A DNA stretch of 32,583 nt, taken from NCBI GenBank assembly GCA_017507985.1, contig JAFVZV010000014.1:1-32583 (forward strand). Reading direction: 5' to 3'. This DNA is from Clostridia bacterium (GTDB lineage Bacteria > Bacillota > Clostridia > Oscillospirales > CAG-272). Every line of letters starts with the position of its first letter. The first letter of the stretch is position 1. Positions 15,047-23,138 of the stretch are shown in pieces. Position numbers and translations under genes: made by a program. The notes under the pieces were generated by a model. The model searched no databases, was not told the origin of the DNA, and saw only the letters and a program-made list of their open reading frames with translations.

Positions 15047-17008
15047 ATGAAAGCAAAGCAAAAACAGAATATTCGCCGCCTTGGTTTAGCAGTTGTACTC
15101 ATCATGACCATGGCCGCACTGACAGTATCCCTAACATCTTGCTTTTGTTCTCACAGGTGGATGGATATTAGCGTTGTCAAGGAGGCGACCTGCGAGGAAG
15201 CAGGTGTTTCTAAGCAGCAGTGCATCGAATGTGGGAAGACACGAAAAAGAGCAGATATTCGTGCTAAAGGCCATACATACGGGGAGTGGACAATAGAAAA
15301 AGAAGCAACTTGCTCGGAGCCCGGCGCAAAATCTGCAGTATGCTTTGTTTGTGAGAAAAAAACGTATGAAACTACTCCGACATTAGAACATGTGATTAGT
15401 GAATCGGTCATTGTCAAGCCTGCTACTTGTACCGACGCCGGAGAATCTGTAACAAAATGCTTGAATTGTGATGAAATCTTTGAGACAACCTCGATAGACC
15501 CGCTGGGCCATAATTATGAGTGGGTAATGGAAGTTGTAGCTACCTGCCAACAGGAAGGTAAAAATGTAGGAACCTGTACCCATGACAGTACGCATACAAC
15601 GATAACAACACTCCCGAAAACGGAACACGTTTATGAATGGGTAACCGACGTCGAGTCTACCTGCCAGCAAGAAGGGAGAAAACTCGGAACCTGTACTCTT
15701 GCTGGATGTACAGCGACGATCACAGCCTCTATTCCCAAAAAACCGCATGCAATCGCTACTCTTTCTGCTATTCCCCCAACTTGCGTAGCACCCGGAAAAA
15801 CGGAGGGGCAATATTGTATCAATTGCGAATTTATCATCCAAGCACAGCAGACGCTTTCTCCTACGGGACATTACGACAATGATGACGACCTGCAGTGTGA
15901 TACTTGTCCGGAATACGTATTGAATGATGTTATATACATTTATACCGCGAGTGATTTGGAAAAAATACGAGGCAATTTGAACGGCATCTATGTCCAAATG
16001 GCCAATATTGATCTTAAAGGAAGCACATTTGCTCCAATCGGAACAGAGGACAAACCTTTTAGTGGAAAGTATTACGGAAACGGATATTATATTAAGAATT
16101 TCAAATTGGGTTTGATTACGGATACTGGCAAAAAAAGAGGATATATGTCTATGTTTGTTAAGGTGTCCGAAGCTACGATCGATTCATTGTGGTTAAGCGA
16201 TGTTAGCGCTTCTTTCTCAGGGACATTGATCAACGTAGATTATTGTCAATTATTTGCAAGCCCCATCGCATGTATTGCGAGCAATAGTAAGTTCTCTCAT
16301 TGTAAGGTTGAAAATGTGATCTGCGATCTCTCACAAAGTGCTATAAATGAAGGTGGCTTTGCTAGACCCAGCCGCGTTGTACAAACAAATTTCGGAAGTA
16401 TTTGTGCTTTCTCCGATTCAACTAAAGGAACCATCGTTCAAAACTGTTTTGTCAATAACCTCGACGCATCATTTGGTTTGCGAGGTGTGGAAGGATTTAT
16501 GGGAGGCGGTGGAGAGCGCTTGTTGGCCGGTGGCCTGATCGGAGAATCTTACGGCGGCATCACCATTGAGAATTGCTATGTAAAAGGAACGATAACTCCG
16601 TCTTTGAACGGTGCCGGTGATTCCAAAGGATTTGTTGGAGATTTCATTGGCTTAGTGAGCAAATTAAAATATAACGGTCAGGAGCATGATGCCGATATTC
16701 GAAATTCTTTGGGAGATATCAGCGTTTCTGTAGGCAATGACAATAAGAAATACTTTGTTTCCAATGTTGCAGGCTTTGATAGCAATAGCACTGATATTGG
16801 TAGATTGGCAGATTATATAAGTAACGTGTATTATGTAGCTGGCAACGCCTCCAGTCTCTCTGCATCGGCCGATTCGTTTGCCATTAGACAAGCTCCGGCA
16901 GACATTAATTATCTGCATCTGTTGTACAACGATTTGCAATGGGATCCGGTTTATTGGCGCTATACAGGAACAAGTGTTAATATGAACACAGTTCAAAGAG
17001 TGAAATAA
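15047..17008 (+). CDS. Lipoprotein with six cysteine-rich repeats and a GLUG-like region
   Basis: The protein has 653 residues and starts at 15047 behind TTAGGAGG. The signal peptide ends in the lipobox LTSC with Cys32. About six repeats of ~40 residues follow (residues ~38-280). Each contains a TC-x2-xG turn (TCEEAG, TCSEPG, TCTDAG, TCQQEG twice, TCVAPG), then a C-x2-C pair or remnant, and often ends in GH or EH. From about residue 310 on, IYTASDLEKIRGNLNGIYVQ, FSGKYYGNGYYIKNFKL and later glycine-rich strands look like GLUG-type beta-helix modules of cell-surface proteins. It is presumably membrane-anchored and exposed, perhaps adhesive. The function is unknown. Expression is likely controlled by the divergent Xre protein. 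Confidence 0.8.
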   Translation: MKAKQKQNIRRLGLAVVLIMTMAALTVSLTSCFCSHRWMDISVVKEATCEEAGVSKQQCIECGKTRKRADIRAKGHTYGEWTIEKEATCSEPGAKSAVCFVCEKKTYETTPTLEHVISESVIVKPATCTDAGESVTKCLNCDEIFETTSIDPLGHNYEWVMEVVATCQQEGKNVGTCTHDSTHTTITTLPKTEHVYEWVTDVESTCQQEGRKLGTCTLAGCTATITASIPKKPHAIATLSAIPPTCVAPGKTEGQYCINCEFIIQAQQTLSPTGHYDNDDDLQCDTCPEYVLNDVIYIYTASDLEKIRGNLNGIYVQMANIDLKGSTFAPIGTEDKPFSGKYYGNGYYIKNFKLGLITDTGKKRGYMSMFVKVSEATIDSLWLSDVSASFSGTLINVDYCQLFASPIACIASNSKFSHCKVENVICDLSQSAINEGGFARPSRVVQTNFGSICAFSDSTKGTIVQNCFVNNLDASFGLRGVEGFMGGGGERLLAGGLIGESYGGITIENCYVKGTITPSLNGAGDSKGFVGDFIGLVSKLKYNGQEHDADIRNSLGDISVSVGNDNKKYFVSNVAGFDSNSTDIGRLADYISNVYYVAGNASSLSASADSFAIRQAPADINYLHLLYNDLQWDPVYWRYTGTSVNMNTVQRVK

Positions 17009-17018
17009 CAAATTGAAC

Positions 17019-17053
17019 AAATCACGGACACCGCGCAGCGGTGCCCGTGATTT
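17019..17053. terminator. Bidirectional terminator between the lipoprotein gene and udk
   Basis: Outer arms AAATCACGG and CCGTGATTT and inner arms CACCGC and GCGGTG around GCA form one long stem with a single mismatch. A-rich and T-rich flanks let it work for both convergent units. Confidence 0.8.
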
Positions 17054-17081
17054 GTATTATGCGATTGTGCTATTGACCGTG

Positions 17082-17711
17082 TCAAACGTCTCCCAACTGC
17101 TTCTTCACTCGCGTGATGATCATATCCAGTGCGGCAGGGTTGTCACCACCACCGGGAACAATGATATCGGCGAAGCGCTTATAAGGCTCGACGAAAGCCT
17201 CGTGCATGGGCTTGACGGTAGTCAAGTATTGGGTAATGACCGACTCCAGCGAGCGCCCACGTTCCTTGGTGTCACGCACGATGCGTCGCAGAATACGCTC
17301 GTCCGCATCGGTGTCAACGAAAATTTTGAGATCCATCATGCTGCGCAACAGCTCGTCGGAGAAGAGAAGAATACCCTCCAGTACGATGACGGCACGGGGC
17401 TCAACGCGCTGCGTACGGTTGGAACGGTTGTGGATGGTGTAGTCGTATACGGGAATGTCAACGGCTTGTCCTTGACATAGCTGCTCCAAATGTGCGCATA
17501 GTAGTTCGGTTTCAAAGGCATCGGGGTGGTCGTAATTCTGCAGACAACGCTCTTCATAGGTCTTGTCATTTTGAGCACGATAGTAGCTGTCATGTGTGAT
17601 AACCGCCACGCGATCGCCAAACGCGTCAGCAATATGCGAGGCGAGCGTGGTTTTACCGCTACCTGTGCCGCCCGCTACGCCAATGATAAGAATGTTCTCA
17701 TTTTTGTTCAT
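17082..17711 (-). CDS. udk: Uridine kinase
   Basis: The enzyme phosphorylates uridine (and cytidine) to the monophosphate. The protein has 209 residues, normal for the family. The P-loop IGVAGGTGSGKTT is at about residues 9-21, followed by ITHDSYY, the NYDHPDAF motif, DIPVYDYTIHNR and VLEGILLF. The ATG at 17711 gives the usual short N-terminus and has GAGG upstream. A GTG at 17729 overlapping the tdk stop is possible but lacks a clear ribosome site. It is 14 bases downstream of tdk, so the two form an operon for pyrimidine nucleoside salvage. Confidence 0.95.
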   Translation of the reverse strand: MNKNENILIIGVAGGTGSGKTTLASHIADAFGDRVAVITHDSYYRAQNDKTYEERCLQNYDHPDAFETELLCAHLEQLCQGQAVDIPVYDYTIHNRSNRTQRVEPRAVIVLEGILLFSDELLRSMMDLKIFVDTDADERILRRIVRDTKERGRSLESVITQYLTTVKPMHEAFVEPYKRFADIIVPGGGDNPAALDMIITRVKKQLGDV

Positions 17712-17725
17712 AGCGTCATCCTCGC

Positions 17726-18310
17726 TCACTTTTTAGTGCCTTGTTCTTCAATGGCGCGCTTCCAGCAACTATGGCACATGGCAACATAAGAGTCATTGCC
17801 GCCCAGCATGATCTGACCGCCCACAGTCACCACGCGTCCCGTGCCGTCGATACGGGCGTTGACGATGGCTTTTTTACCACAGGTGCAAATGGTTTTGATC
17901 TCGGTGATGGAGTCGGCTACCTCGAACAGTCTGCGGCTACCTTCAAACATATGTGTCAAAAAGTCGGTGCGCAGACCGAAGCACAGGACAGGAATGCCCA
18001 GCTTGTCTACCACACATCGCAGCTGATCGATCTGCTCGGACGTGAAGAACTGGCACTCGTCTGCGATGATGACGTGGTAATTCTCAAGACGCGAGAACTC
18101 GTCGTATACGTTCATATCGGGAGTGATGACGCGAGCGTCCGCTTGCAGGCCAATGCGAGAACGAATCGTATTAGCTCCGTCACGGTCGTCGATGGAGGGC
18201 TTGATGAGCCAAACCTTCATGCCGCGTTCTTCATAGTTGAATTTGGTAATCAGCGCGTTGGCCGTTTTGGACGAGCCCATTGCACCATATTTGAAGTATA
18301 ATTTTGCCAT
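17726..18310 (-). CDS. tdk: Thymidine kinase (type II)
   Basis: The enzyme makes dTMP from thymidine. The protein has 194 residues, as expected. The P-loop YGAMGSSKTAN lies at residues 8-18, the DECQFF motif with the catalytic glutamate is near residue 90, and two cysteine pairs (CTCGKKA, CHSC) form the structural zinc site in the second half. The start at 18310 follows AAAGGATA; an upstream in-frame extension would include the promoter. It is the first gene of the tdk-udk unit. Confidence 0.95.
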   Translation of the reverse strand: MAKLYFKYGAMGSSKTANALITKFNYEERGMKVWLIKPSIDDRDGANTIRSRIGLQADARVITPDMNVYDEFSRLENYHVIIADECQFFTSEQIDQLRCVVDKLGIPVLCFGLRTDFLTHMFEGSRRLFEVADSITEIKTICTCGKKAIVNARIDGTGRVVTVGGQIMLGGNDSYVAMCHSCWKRAIEEQGTKK

Positions 18311-18344
18311 GTCGTATCCTTTCTTGTCGAGGATTGTTGTAAAC

Positions 18345-18373
18345 AGTATAACATACTTTTGAACGGTGGGCAA
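18345..18373 (-). promoter_or_regulatory. Promoter of tdk-udk
   Basis: On the minus strand TTGCCC (plus 18368-18373) is separated by 17 bases from TATACT (plus 18345-18350). Confidence 0.7.
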
Positions 18374-18380
18374 GGGGAAA

Positions 18381-18414
18381 ATAAAAAATCGGAAGGAAAA
18401 AATCCTTCCGATTT
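18381..18414 (-). terminator. Terminator of the coaX-ECF unit
   Basis: A perfect 12-bp stem (AAATCGGAAGGA at 18386-18397 with TCCTTCCGATTT at 18403-18414) is followed on the minus strand by TTTTTTATTTT. It begins 5 bases after the stop of the S-component gene. Confidence 0.9.
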
Positions 18415-18419
18415 GATTT

Positions 18420-19016
18420 TTAGTCGTGCGCGAATTTGGGAAGCAGCTTGATCAATCGGTAAATGACAGGGCAGAGCACGATGTTGAACAGCAGCTCGAA
18501 CGGGAAGTTGACAAGTCCCATGCCGTAGATCAGTACGCTCATAACGGAGGGCATAGCCTCACCGATCATACCCTCGATGGCGCTGAAGAATACCGTCAGA
18601 CAACCGATCAAATAAATCCCCGTGTTGACAACGGGACAAATGACGGCGGCGGTAACGACGGCAACGTACTTGTTCCGGCGGCTGATCAGCCGATAGAGAA
18701 GTGCTGCGGCCAGACCGCACAGCGTGCCCTTGGCCAGAACGACGACCACAGTACCCGCAGGCGAGATGCCGAAGAAAAATGCCGCTTGTCCTGATGCCAG
18801 AATGACAATGGCATTGACAAGACCCAGCCAGCTACCGCCCCATACGCCGCAGAGAACGGCACCCAGAACGATGGGAACCAACGTCAGAGAAACGGTGACC
18901 ATGGGGCTCAGGCGAATAAAGCTGCCTGCATATGTCAATATCACGACTAACGCGGTCAGCATGGCCATAAGTACCATCGTCTTGGTTGACATGGCTCTTT
19001 TGTTGCTTGCTTTCAT
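18420..19016 (-). CDS. ECF transporter S component, probably pantothenate-specific
   Basis: The protein has 198 residues and about six membrane helices, the size and shape of an ECF substrate-binding S component. The first helix carries the family's small-residue motif that docks to EcfT (MVLMAMLTALVVILT). The segment VPIVLGAVLCGVWGGSWLGLVNAI is also typical. The ATG at 19016 follows AAGGAGG. It lies 87 bases after coaX and shares its terminator, so it probably imports pantothenate for that kinase, as PanT does. The specificity is inferred from the neighbour only. The energising EcfAAT module is not in this window. Confidence 0.8.
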   Translation of the reverse strand: MKASNKRAMSTKTMVLMAMLTALVVILTYAGSFIRLSPMVTVSLTLVPIVLGAVLCGVWGGSWLGLVNAIVILASGQAAFFFGISPAGTVVVVLAKGTLCGLAAALLYRLISRRNKYVAVVTAAVICPVVNTGIYLIGCLTVFFSAIEGMIGEAMPSVMSVLIYGMGLVNFPFELLFNIVLCPVIYRLIKLLPKFAHD

Positions 19017-19103
19017 AAAAAGTCCTCCTTGCTGTCGCCCGCTTGCGCGGTGCAACGCATAAAATTTATATGTACTCCTTTTGGAGCAATATACAAAAGA
19101 TAT

Positions 19104-19868
19104 TCAGTTGTTTTTGTTATATAGAATGTTCAATCCCTTAAGTACAAGATTTTCATCCAGCGTGATGTCGTGCTTGCAATGACAAATGATGGTCGAAGAC
19201 AGGCCGCCTGTCGCGAGAACAGGGAGCGTCTCGCCCATTTCCTCATTGAAACGATCGATCATAGCGTCAATCATGCTCGCGTTTCCAAATACCACGCCGG
19301 AACGCATACAATCCACCGTATTTTTGCCGATGACGCTACGCGGAGCCTCTAAACTGACCTGCGGAAGCTGTGCAGTGCCCGACGACAGCGCCTTCAGCCC
19401 CATCAAAACACCGGGAATGATGGACACGCCGATAAAGGCGCCTGCGCGGTCAACGACCATCATTTTTGTCGCGGTTCCCATATCGATGATCAAAGAAGGA
19501 CTGCCATAGATATGGTGCGCCGCAACGCAGGCACAGATTAAGTCCGCGCCAACCGATGCGGGATTGTCACAATGAATCTTGAGTCCTGTCTTGACGCCCG
19601 GACCGACGAGCAAGGGCTCGACGCCATAAATAAAGCGGATGGCCTTTTTCAGAACGCTGTTGAGAGGAGGGACAACGGAGGAAATGATTGCGCCCTTGAC
19701 AATGGCTCGCTCAACCTTATGAAGCGCGAGCGTGTGCATAATTTTCGTCGCATATTCGTCGGCGGTCTGCGCGGTGTTGGTCGAGATGCGAGAAACAAAA
19801 GTCAACGCATCGCCGTCAAAGCCGCCTAGCGTGATATTGGTGTTGCCGATGTCGATGGCCAGGATCAT
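19104..19868 (-). CDS. coaX: Type III pantothenate kinase
   Basis: The enzyme phosphorylates pantothenate, the first step of coenzyme A synthesis. The protein has 254 residues, as in Bacillus and Thermotoga CoaX. The ASKHA-fold motifs are DIGNTNITLG (residues 5-14), NPASVGADLICACVAAH, IIDMGTATKMMVVD and LATGGLSSTI near the end. An aspartate in VGADL is the expected catalytic residue. The start has a GGAGG site 9 bases upstream. It is the first gene of a two-gene unit with an ECF S component. Confidence 0.95.
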   Translation of the reverse strand: MILAIDIGNTNITLGGFDGDALTFVSRISTNTAQTADEYATKIMHTLALHKVERAIVKGAIISSVVPPLNSVLKKAIRFIYGVEPLLVGPGVKTGLKIHCDNPASVGADLICACVAAHHIYGSPSLIIDMGTATKMMVVDRAGAFIGVSIIPGVLMGLKALSSGTAQLPQVSLEAPRSVIGKNTVDCMRSGVVFGNASMIDAMIDRFNEEMGETLPVLATGGLSSTIICHCKHDITLDENLVLKGLNILYNKNN

Positions 19869-19904
19869 TCGGTGTGCCTCCTTTCAAAAGGGAACATATA
19901 CGTC

Positions 19905-19933
19905 ATTATAACATATAATTGAAAAAAAAGCAA
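19905..19933 (-). promoter_or_regulatory. Promoter of coaX
   Basis: On the minus strand TTGCTT (plus 19928-19933) is separated by 17 bases from a perfect TATAAT (plus 19905-19910). Confidence 0.85.
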
Positions 19934-20102
19934 TAGGGGGCGAGGCGGTTGCATAAAAAACTCTATGAACATAATTGCATTGTTTTATCGGGGAAAATGC
20001 ATGAAAAACGAATATATACACGAAAACCAAAAAGAAATTCCTTTTTTTATAAAAAAAAAAGATTTTGGTAACAATTAAATATGCAAAAATAACGCAATTG
20101 TG
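19934..20102. other. AT-rich divergent spacer upstream of oppA
   Basis: This stretch lies between the coaX promoter and the oppA promoter. It holds no plausible gene, but has long A and T runs (notably 20041-20060) that would favour bent DNA and could act as an UP element or binding platform for the strong oppA promoter. No operator or riboswitch was recognised. Confidence 0.4.
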
Positions 20103-20131
20103 TTGACACGGTGAAAAAAATGTGGTAAAAT
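20103..20131 (+). promoter_or_regulatory. Consensus promoter of the opp operon
   Basis: Perfect TTGACA (20103-20108), 17-base spacer, TAAAAT (20126-20131). A 135-base leader precedes the start codon. Confidence 0.9.
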
Positions 20132-20267
20132 GATATTATAAATAGATTCGTATTGAGAGAAACGCATACGCATGAGTACTCATCTTCGGTTACGGTGCTT
20201 GTACATATTCGTTTCCGCTTTATGGTCTTTTATAAAATCAAATTATATTTTAAAGGAGAAACCAACG

Positions 20268-22838
20268 ATGAAAAAGTTTACATCCATCATGGCGTTGCTG
20301 CTTGCAGTACTCATGCTTTTCTCGTTTGTGTCTTGCAAACCCAAGACCCCCCCTACTCCCACTCCCGATCCTGGTGAAGGCGAAGGCGAAGGAGAAGGCT
20401 CCGGCGAAATCACTGTCGAAAAGTTCGAAGGCGAATTCACCTGGAAAGACGCAGTCAGCACGCTGGCTACCAACTGGAACCCCCACACCTATGAGACCGC
20501 TGATGACAGCTATCCTCTGGATTTCATCATCACTGGTCTGTACACCTTTGTATTCAACGACGAGCTCAACGCCGTTGATGGCAAGGATCCCTACTCGGGT
20601 TATAAGATCATCCCCGAGATGGCTGCAGAGATGCCCGTTGATGTAACCGAAGAGATCAAGGCACTCGAAAACAACAAGTTCAACATTCCCGCAGACGCAA
20701 AGACCGGTTATGCGTACAAGATCGCGCTGAACAAGGATGCTAAGTGGCAGGACGGTACTCCCATCAATGCGGATACCTACGTTTACTCCATGAAGCAGCT
20801 GCTCAACCCCGAGCTGATCAACTACCGTGCAACCGACTACGTTGACGGTGACCTGGCGATCGCCGGTGGTAAGGCTTACTCTCTGAGCGGCCGTACTATC
20901 AAGGCTGTCAATGGTATCAGCGATTCTGAGGTTACTCATGCTTGGGCAACTCTGACCAAGGGTGCAGACGGTGTCTATGTAACCGCAGACGGTGCAAAGA
21001 CCTGGATCTGCTTGAACGAAAAGACCCTGCCTTTCTGCTCCGGTTACTCTTTGACCGAGCTGGCTCAGATGGGCTACGTTCAGAAGGAAGTATACGACGG
21101 ACTGGCAGCTCTCGGCGATGACGAGGGTAACGTTCCCGTAACCGACGAGTCCAGAGCTCTGCTGTTGCAGTTCACTACCTCCGACAACTGGGGTAATGAG
21201 CCCGAGTCCACGTTCGAGTTCTACATCTCTTACGATAAGACCTACGATACCTTCGCTTTCGAAAACGTTGGTATCATTAAGAACGATGAGTACACCATTA
21301 CTCTGGTTCTTGAGAAGTCCCTGTCCGGCTTCTATCTGCTGTACAACCTGTCCGGTAACTGGCTGGTATACAAGGATCTGTACGAGTCTTGCCTGGAGAA
21401 GGTTGGTGACGGTTACGTTTCCAGCTACAACACCAGCGTTGCGACCACCATGTCTTACGGTCCTTACAAGATGACCTCTTATCAGGAAGACAAGGGTATG
21501 ACCTTTGAAAAGAACGAAAAATGGCACGGTTACACCGACGGTAAGCACATCTACAAGGATCCTACCGATGGTAAGTACTACCCCATGTATCAGACCACCA
21601 AGGTTGAATGCCAGGTTGTTGAAGAGGCTGATACCAGAAAGCTGATGTTCCTGAAGGGCGAGTTGATGGGCTATGGCCTGCAGGCTGCAGACTTCGAGAC
21701 CTACCGTAGCTCCGAGTATTGCTACGCTTCTCCCGCTACCTCTACCTTCTTCCTCATTCTGAACGGCCATGCTGCTGCAATCAAGAGCCGTGAGGAAGCT
21801 GAAGACTTCGATACCACTAAGTATGACCTGCAGTGCATGATGCTGGAGAGCTTCAAGCGCGGTATGGCTCTGTCCTACGATAGAGACCTGTTCGCAAGCA
21901 CCGTTTCTCCCGCTCGTTCCGCAGGCTACGGTCTGATCGGTACTGCTTACATCTATGACCCCGATACGGGTGCTAAGTACCGCGACACCGACCAGGCAAA
22001 GAAGGCACTGTGTGACTTCTACTCTGTTGACGTTTCCAAGTATCCTTCTCTGGATGCAGCCGTTGATTCTATCACCGGTTATGACGTTGAGGGTGCTCGC
22101 GCATTCTTCAAGAAGGCATTTGATGAGGCTATCGAGGCCGGTTACATCACCGACGCTGACAACGACGGCAAGAGCGACCAGATCGTTCAGATGCAGTACT
22201 GCTTGTCCTCTGACTCCGACTTTATGACCACGACCATCGCATATCTGAACTCCGCTCTGGCTGACGTTCTGGTTGGCACTCCTTTCGAGGGTAAGGTTGA
22301 GTTCATCAAGTCTCCTCAGTACGGCAACGCTTGGTCTGCAAAGATCAAGGCGGGTCTGGCTGACACCGTTCTTGGTGGTTGGCAGGGTTCCGCTCTGAAC
22401 CCCTTCTCGCTGACTGACCTGTACGCTAACCCCGATCGTGCATACGATGCAGCTTGGTTTGATGCTACTGCTCACACCATGACGCTGACCATCGGTGGCG
22501 AAGAGGTTACGCTGAACCTGAAGCAGTGGTCCGACGCACTCAACGGTGCAGCTGTTGAAGTAGACGGTAAGACCTACAACTACGGTGACGGTCAGGCAGA
22601 CATCGAAACTCGTCTGTCTATTCTGGCTGCTTTCGAGACTAAGATCCTTGGTGCTTACAACTACCTGCCCGTTCTCGAGGACGGTTCCATGGCTCTGCTG
22701 TCTCAGCAGGTCTACTACGTAGTTGAAGACTACAACGAGATCATGGGTCGCGGCGGTATCGCTTACACCAAGTACAACTTCAACGACGCTGAGTGGAAGG
22801 CACACGTCGAAGCTCAGGGCGGCGAGCTCAAGTACTAA
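20268..22838 (+). CDS. oppA: Oversized oligopeptide ABC transporter substrate-binding lipoprotein
   Basis: The protein has 856 residues and starts at 20268 behind AAAGGAG. The signal peptide (MKKFTSIMALLLAVLMLFSF) ends in the lipobox FVSC with Cys23. A Pro-Thr linker and a GEGEGEGEG run follow, acting as a spacer from the membrane. The mature part shows SBP family 5 signatures: FTWKDAVSTLATNWNPHTYE, AKWQDGTPINADTYVYSMKQLLNPE, FEKNEKWHG, and MALSYDRDLFASTVSP. Known OppA/DppA proteins have 500-650 residues, so about 200 are extra. Codon choice is strongly biased (AAC, TAC, GAC, AAG, CTG), unlike the neighbours, consistent with high expression. Genes for two permeases and two ATPases follow. Peptide binding is probable; the exact ligand is unknown. 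Confidence 0.9.
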   Translation: MKKFTSIMALLLAVLMLFSFVSCKPKTPPTPTPDPGEGEGEGEGSGEITVEKFEGEFTWKDAVSTLATNWNPHTYETADDSYPLDFIITGLYTFVFNDELNAVDGKDPYSGYKIIPEMAAEMPVDVTEEIKALENNKFNIPADAKTGYAYKIALNKDAKWQDGTPINADTYVYSMKQLLNPELINYRATDYVDGDLAIAGGKAYSLSGRTIKAVNGISDSEVTHAWATLTKGADGVYVTADGAKTWICLNEKTLPFCSGYSLTELAQMGYVQKEVYDGLAALGDDEGNVPVTDESRALLLQFTTSDNWGNEPESTFEFYISYDKTYDTFAFENVGIIKNDEYTITLVLEKSLSGFYLLYNLSGNWLVYKDLYESCLEKVGDGYVSSYNTSVATTMSYGPYKMTSYQEDKGMTFEKNEKWHGYTDGKHIYKDPTDGKYYPMYQTTKVECQVVEEADTRKLMFLKGELMGYGLQAADFETYRSSEYCYASPATSTFFLILNGHAAAIKSREEAEDFDTTKYDLQCMMLESFKRGMALSYDRDLFASTVSPARSAGYGLIGTAYIYDPDTGAKYRDTDQAKKALCDFYSVDVSKYPSLDAAVDSITGYDVEGARAFFKKAFDEAIEAGYITDADNDGKSDQIVQMQYCLSSDSDFMTTTIAYLNSALADVLVGTPFEGKVEFIKSPQYGNAWSAKIKAGLADTVLGGWQGSALNPFSLTDLYANPDRAYDAAWFDATAHTMTLTIGGEEVTLNLKQWSDALNGAAVEVDGKTYNYGDGQADIETRLSILAAFETKILGAYNYLPVLEDGSMALLSQQVYYVVEDYNEIMGRGGIAYTKYNFNDAEWKAHVEAQGGELKY

Positions 22839-22874
22839 TACCTTTTAGTGACTGAGTTTACTTGAATTTTTTAC

Positions 22875-22905
22875 GAGTTGTTGCACGCGCTGCGTGCAAC
22901 AACTC
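22875..22905 (+). terminator. First intercistronic stem-loop after oppA
   Basis: A perfect 14-bp stem (arms 22875-22888 and 22892-22905) has a 3-base loop. No T-run follows, so it is more likely to protect the oppA mRNA 3' end than to terminate alone. Confidence 0.6.
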
Positions 22906-22908
22906 CCG

Positions 22909-22952
22909 ACATATTACCGGAGCAGCGATGTTCCGGTAATATGTTGCTTTTT
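22909..22952 (+). terminator. Second stem-loop with T-tract after oppA
   Basis: A perfect 13-bp stem (ACATATTACCGGA at 22909-22921 with its complement at 22932-22944) is followed by TGCTTTTTG. It is a likely partial terminator that sets a high oppA to oppBCDF ratio. Confidence 0.75.
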
Positions 22953-23138
22953 GTATATATGCGCTATTTGCACAGCGTTCTTTTTTCTCGGCACGGACGA
23001 CAGTCCGTCCCGCCTTTGTGTCTCATTTTCGTTTTTTACTTGTTAAATTGGAAATTTACTCGGCAAAACCGAGATAATTTATAAACCGGACCGTGGGAAG
23101 CCGTTTCCTACATAAATCAACACCCGGAGGAATCAATC
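22953..23138 (+). other. Leader of oppB
   Basis: No gene is seen in this stretch. It holds two small stem-loops (ACGGAC with GTCCGT at 22993-23008; CTCGG with CCGAG at 23059-23073) and no convincing promoter, so oppBCDF is probably transcribed by readthrough from oppA. Confidence 0.4.

Noticed and set aside
17712..17729. GTG start of udk overlapping the tdk stop
   Set aside because: It would add six residues not typical of uridine kinases and has no clear ribosome site; the ATG at 17711 has GAGG at good distance.
20041..20267. Riboswitch or attenuator in the oppA leader
   Set aside because: The 135-base leader is AT-rich and shows no conserved riboswitch core or terminator-antiterminator pair that I could recognise.
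20250..22805. An open frame of 851 codons on the minus strand opposite oppA
   Set aside because: It mirrors the sense gene: oppA almost never uses TTA, CTA or TCA codons, whose complements are stops. No ribosome site, signal or family similarity is seen on the minus strand.
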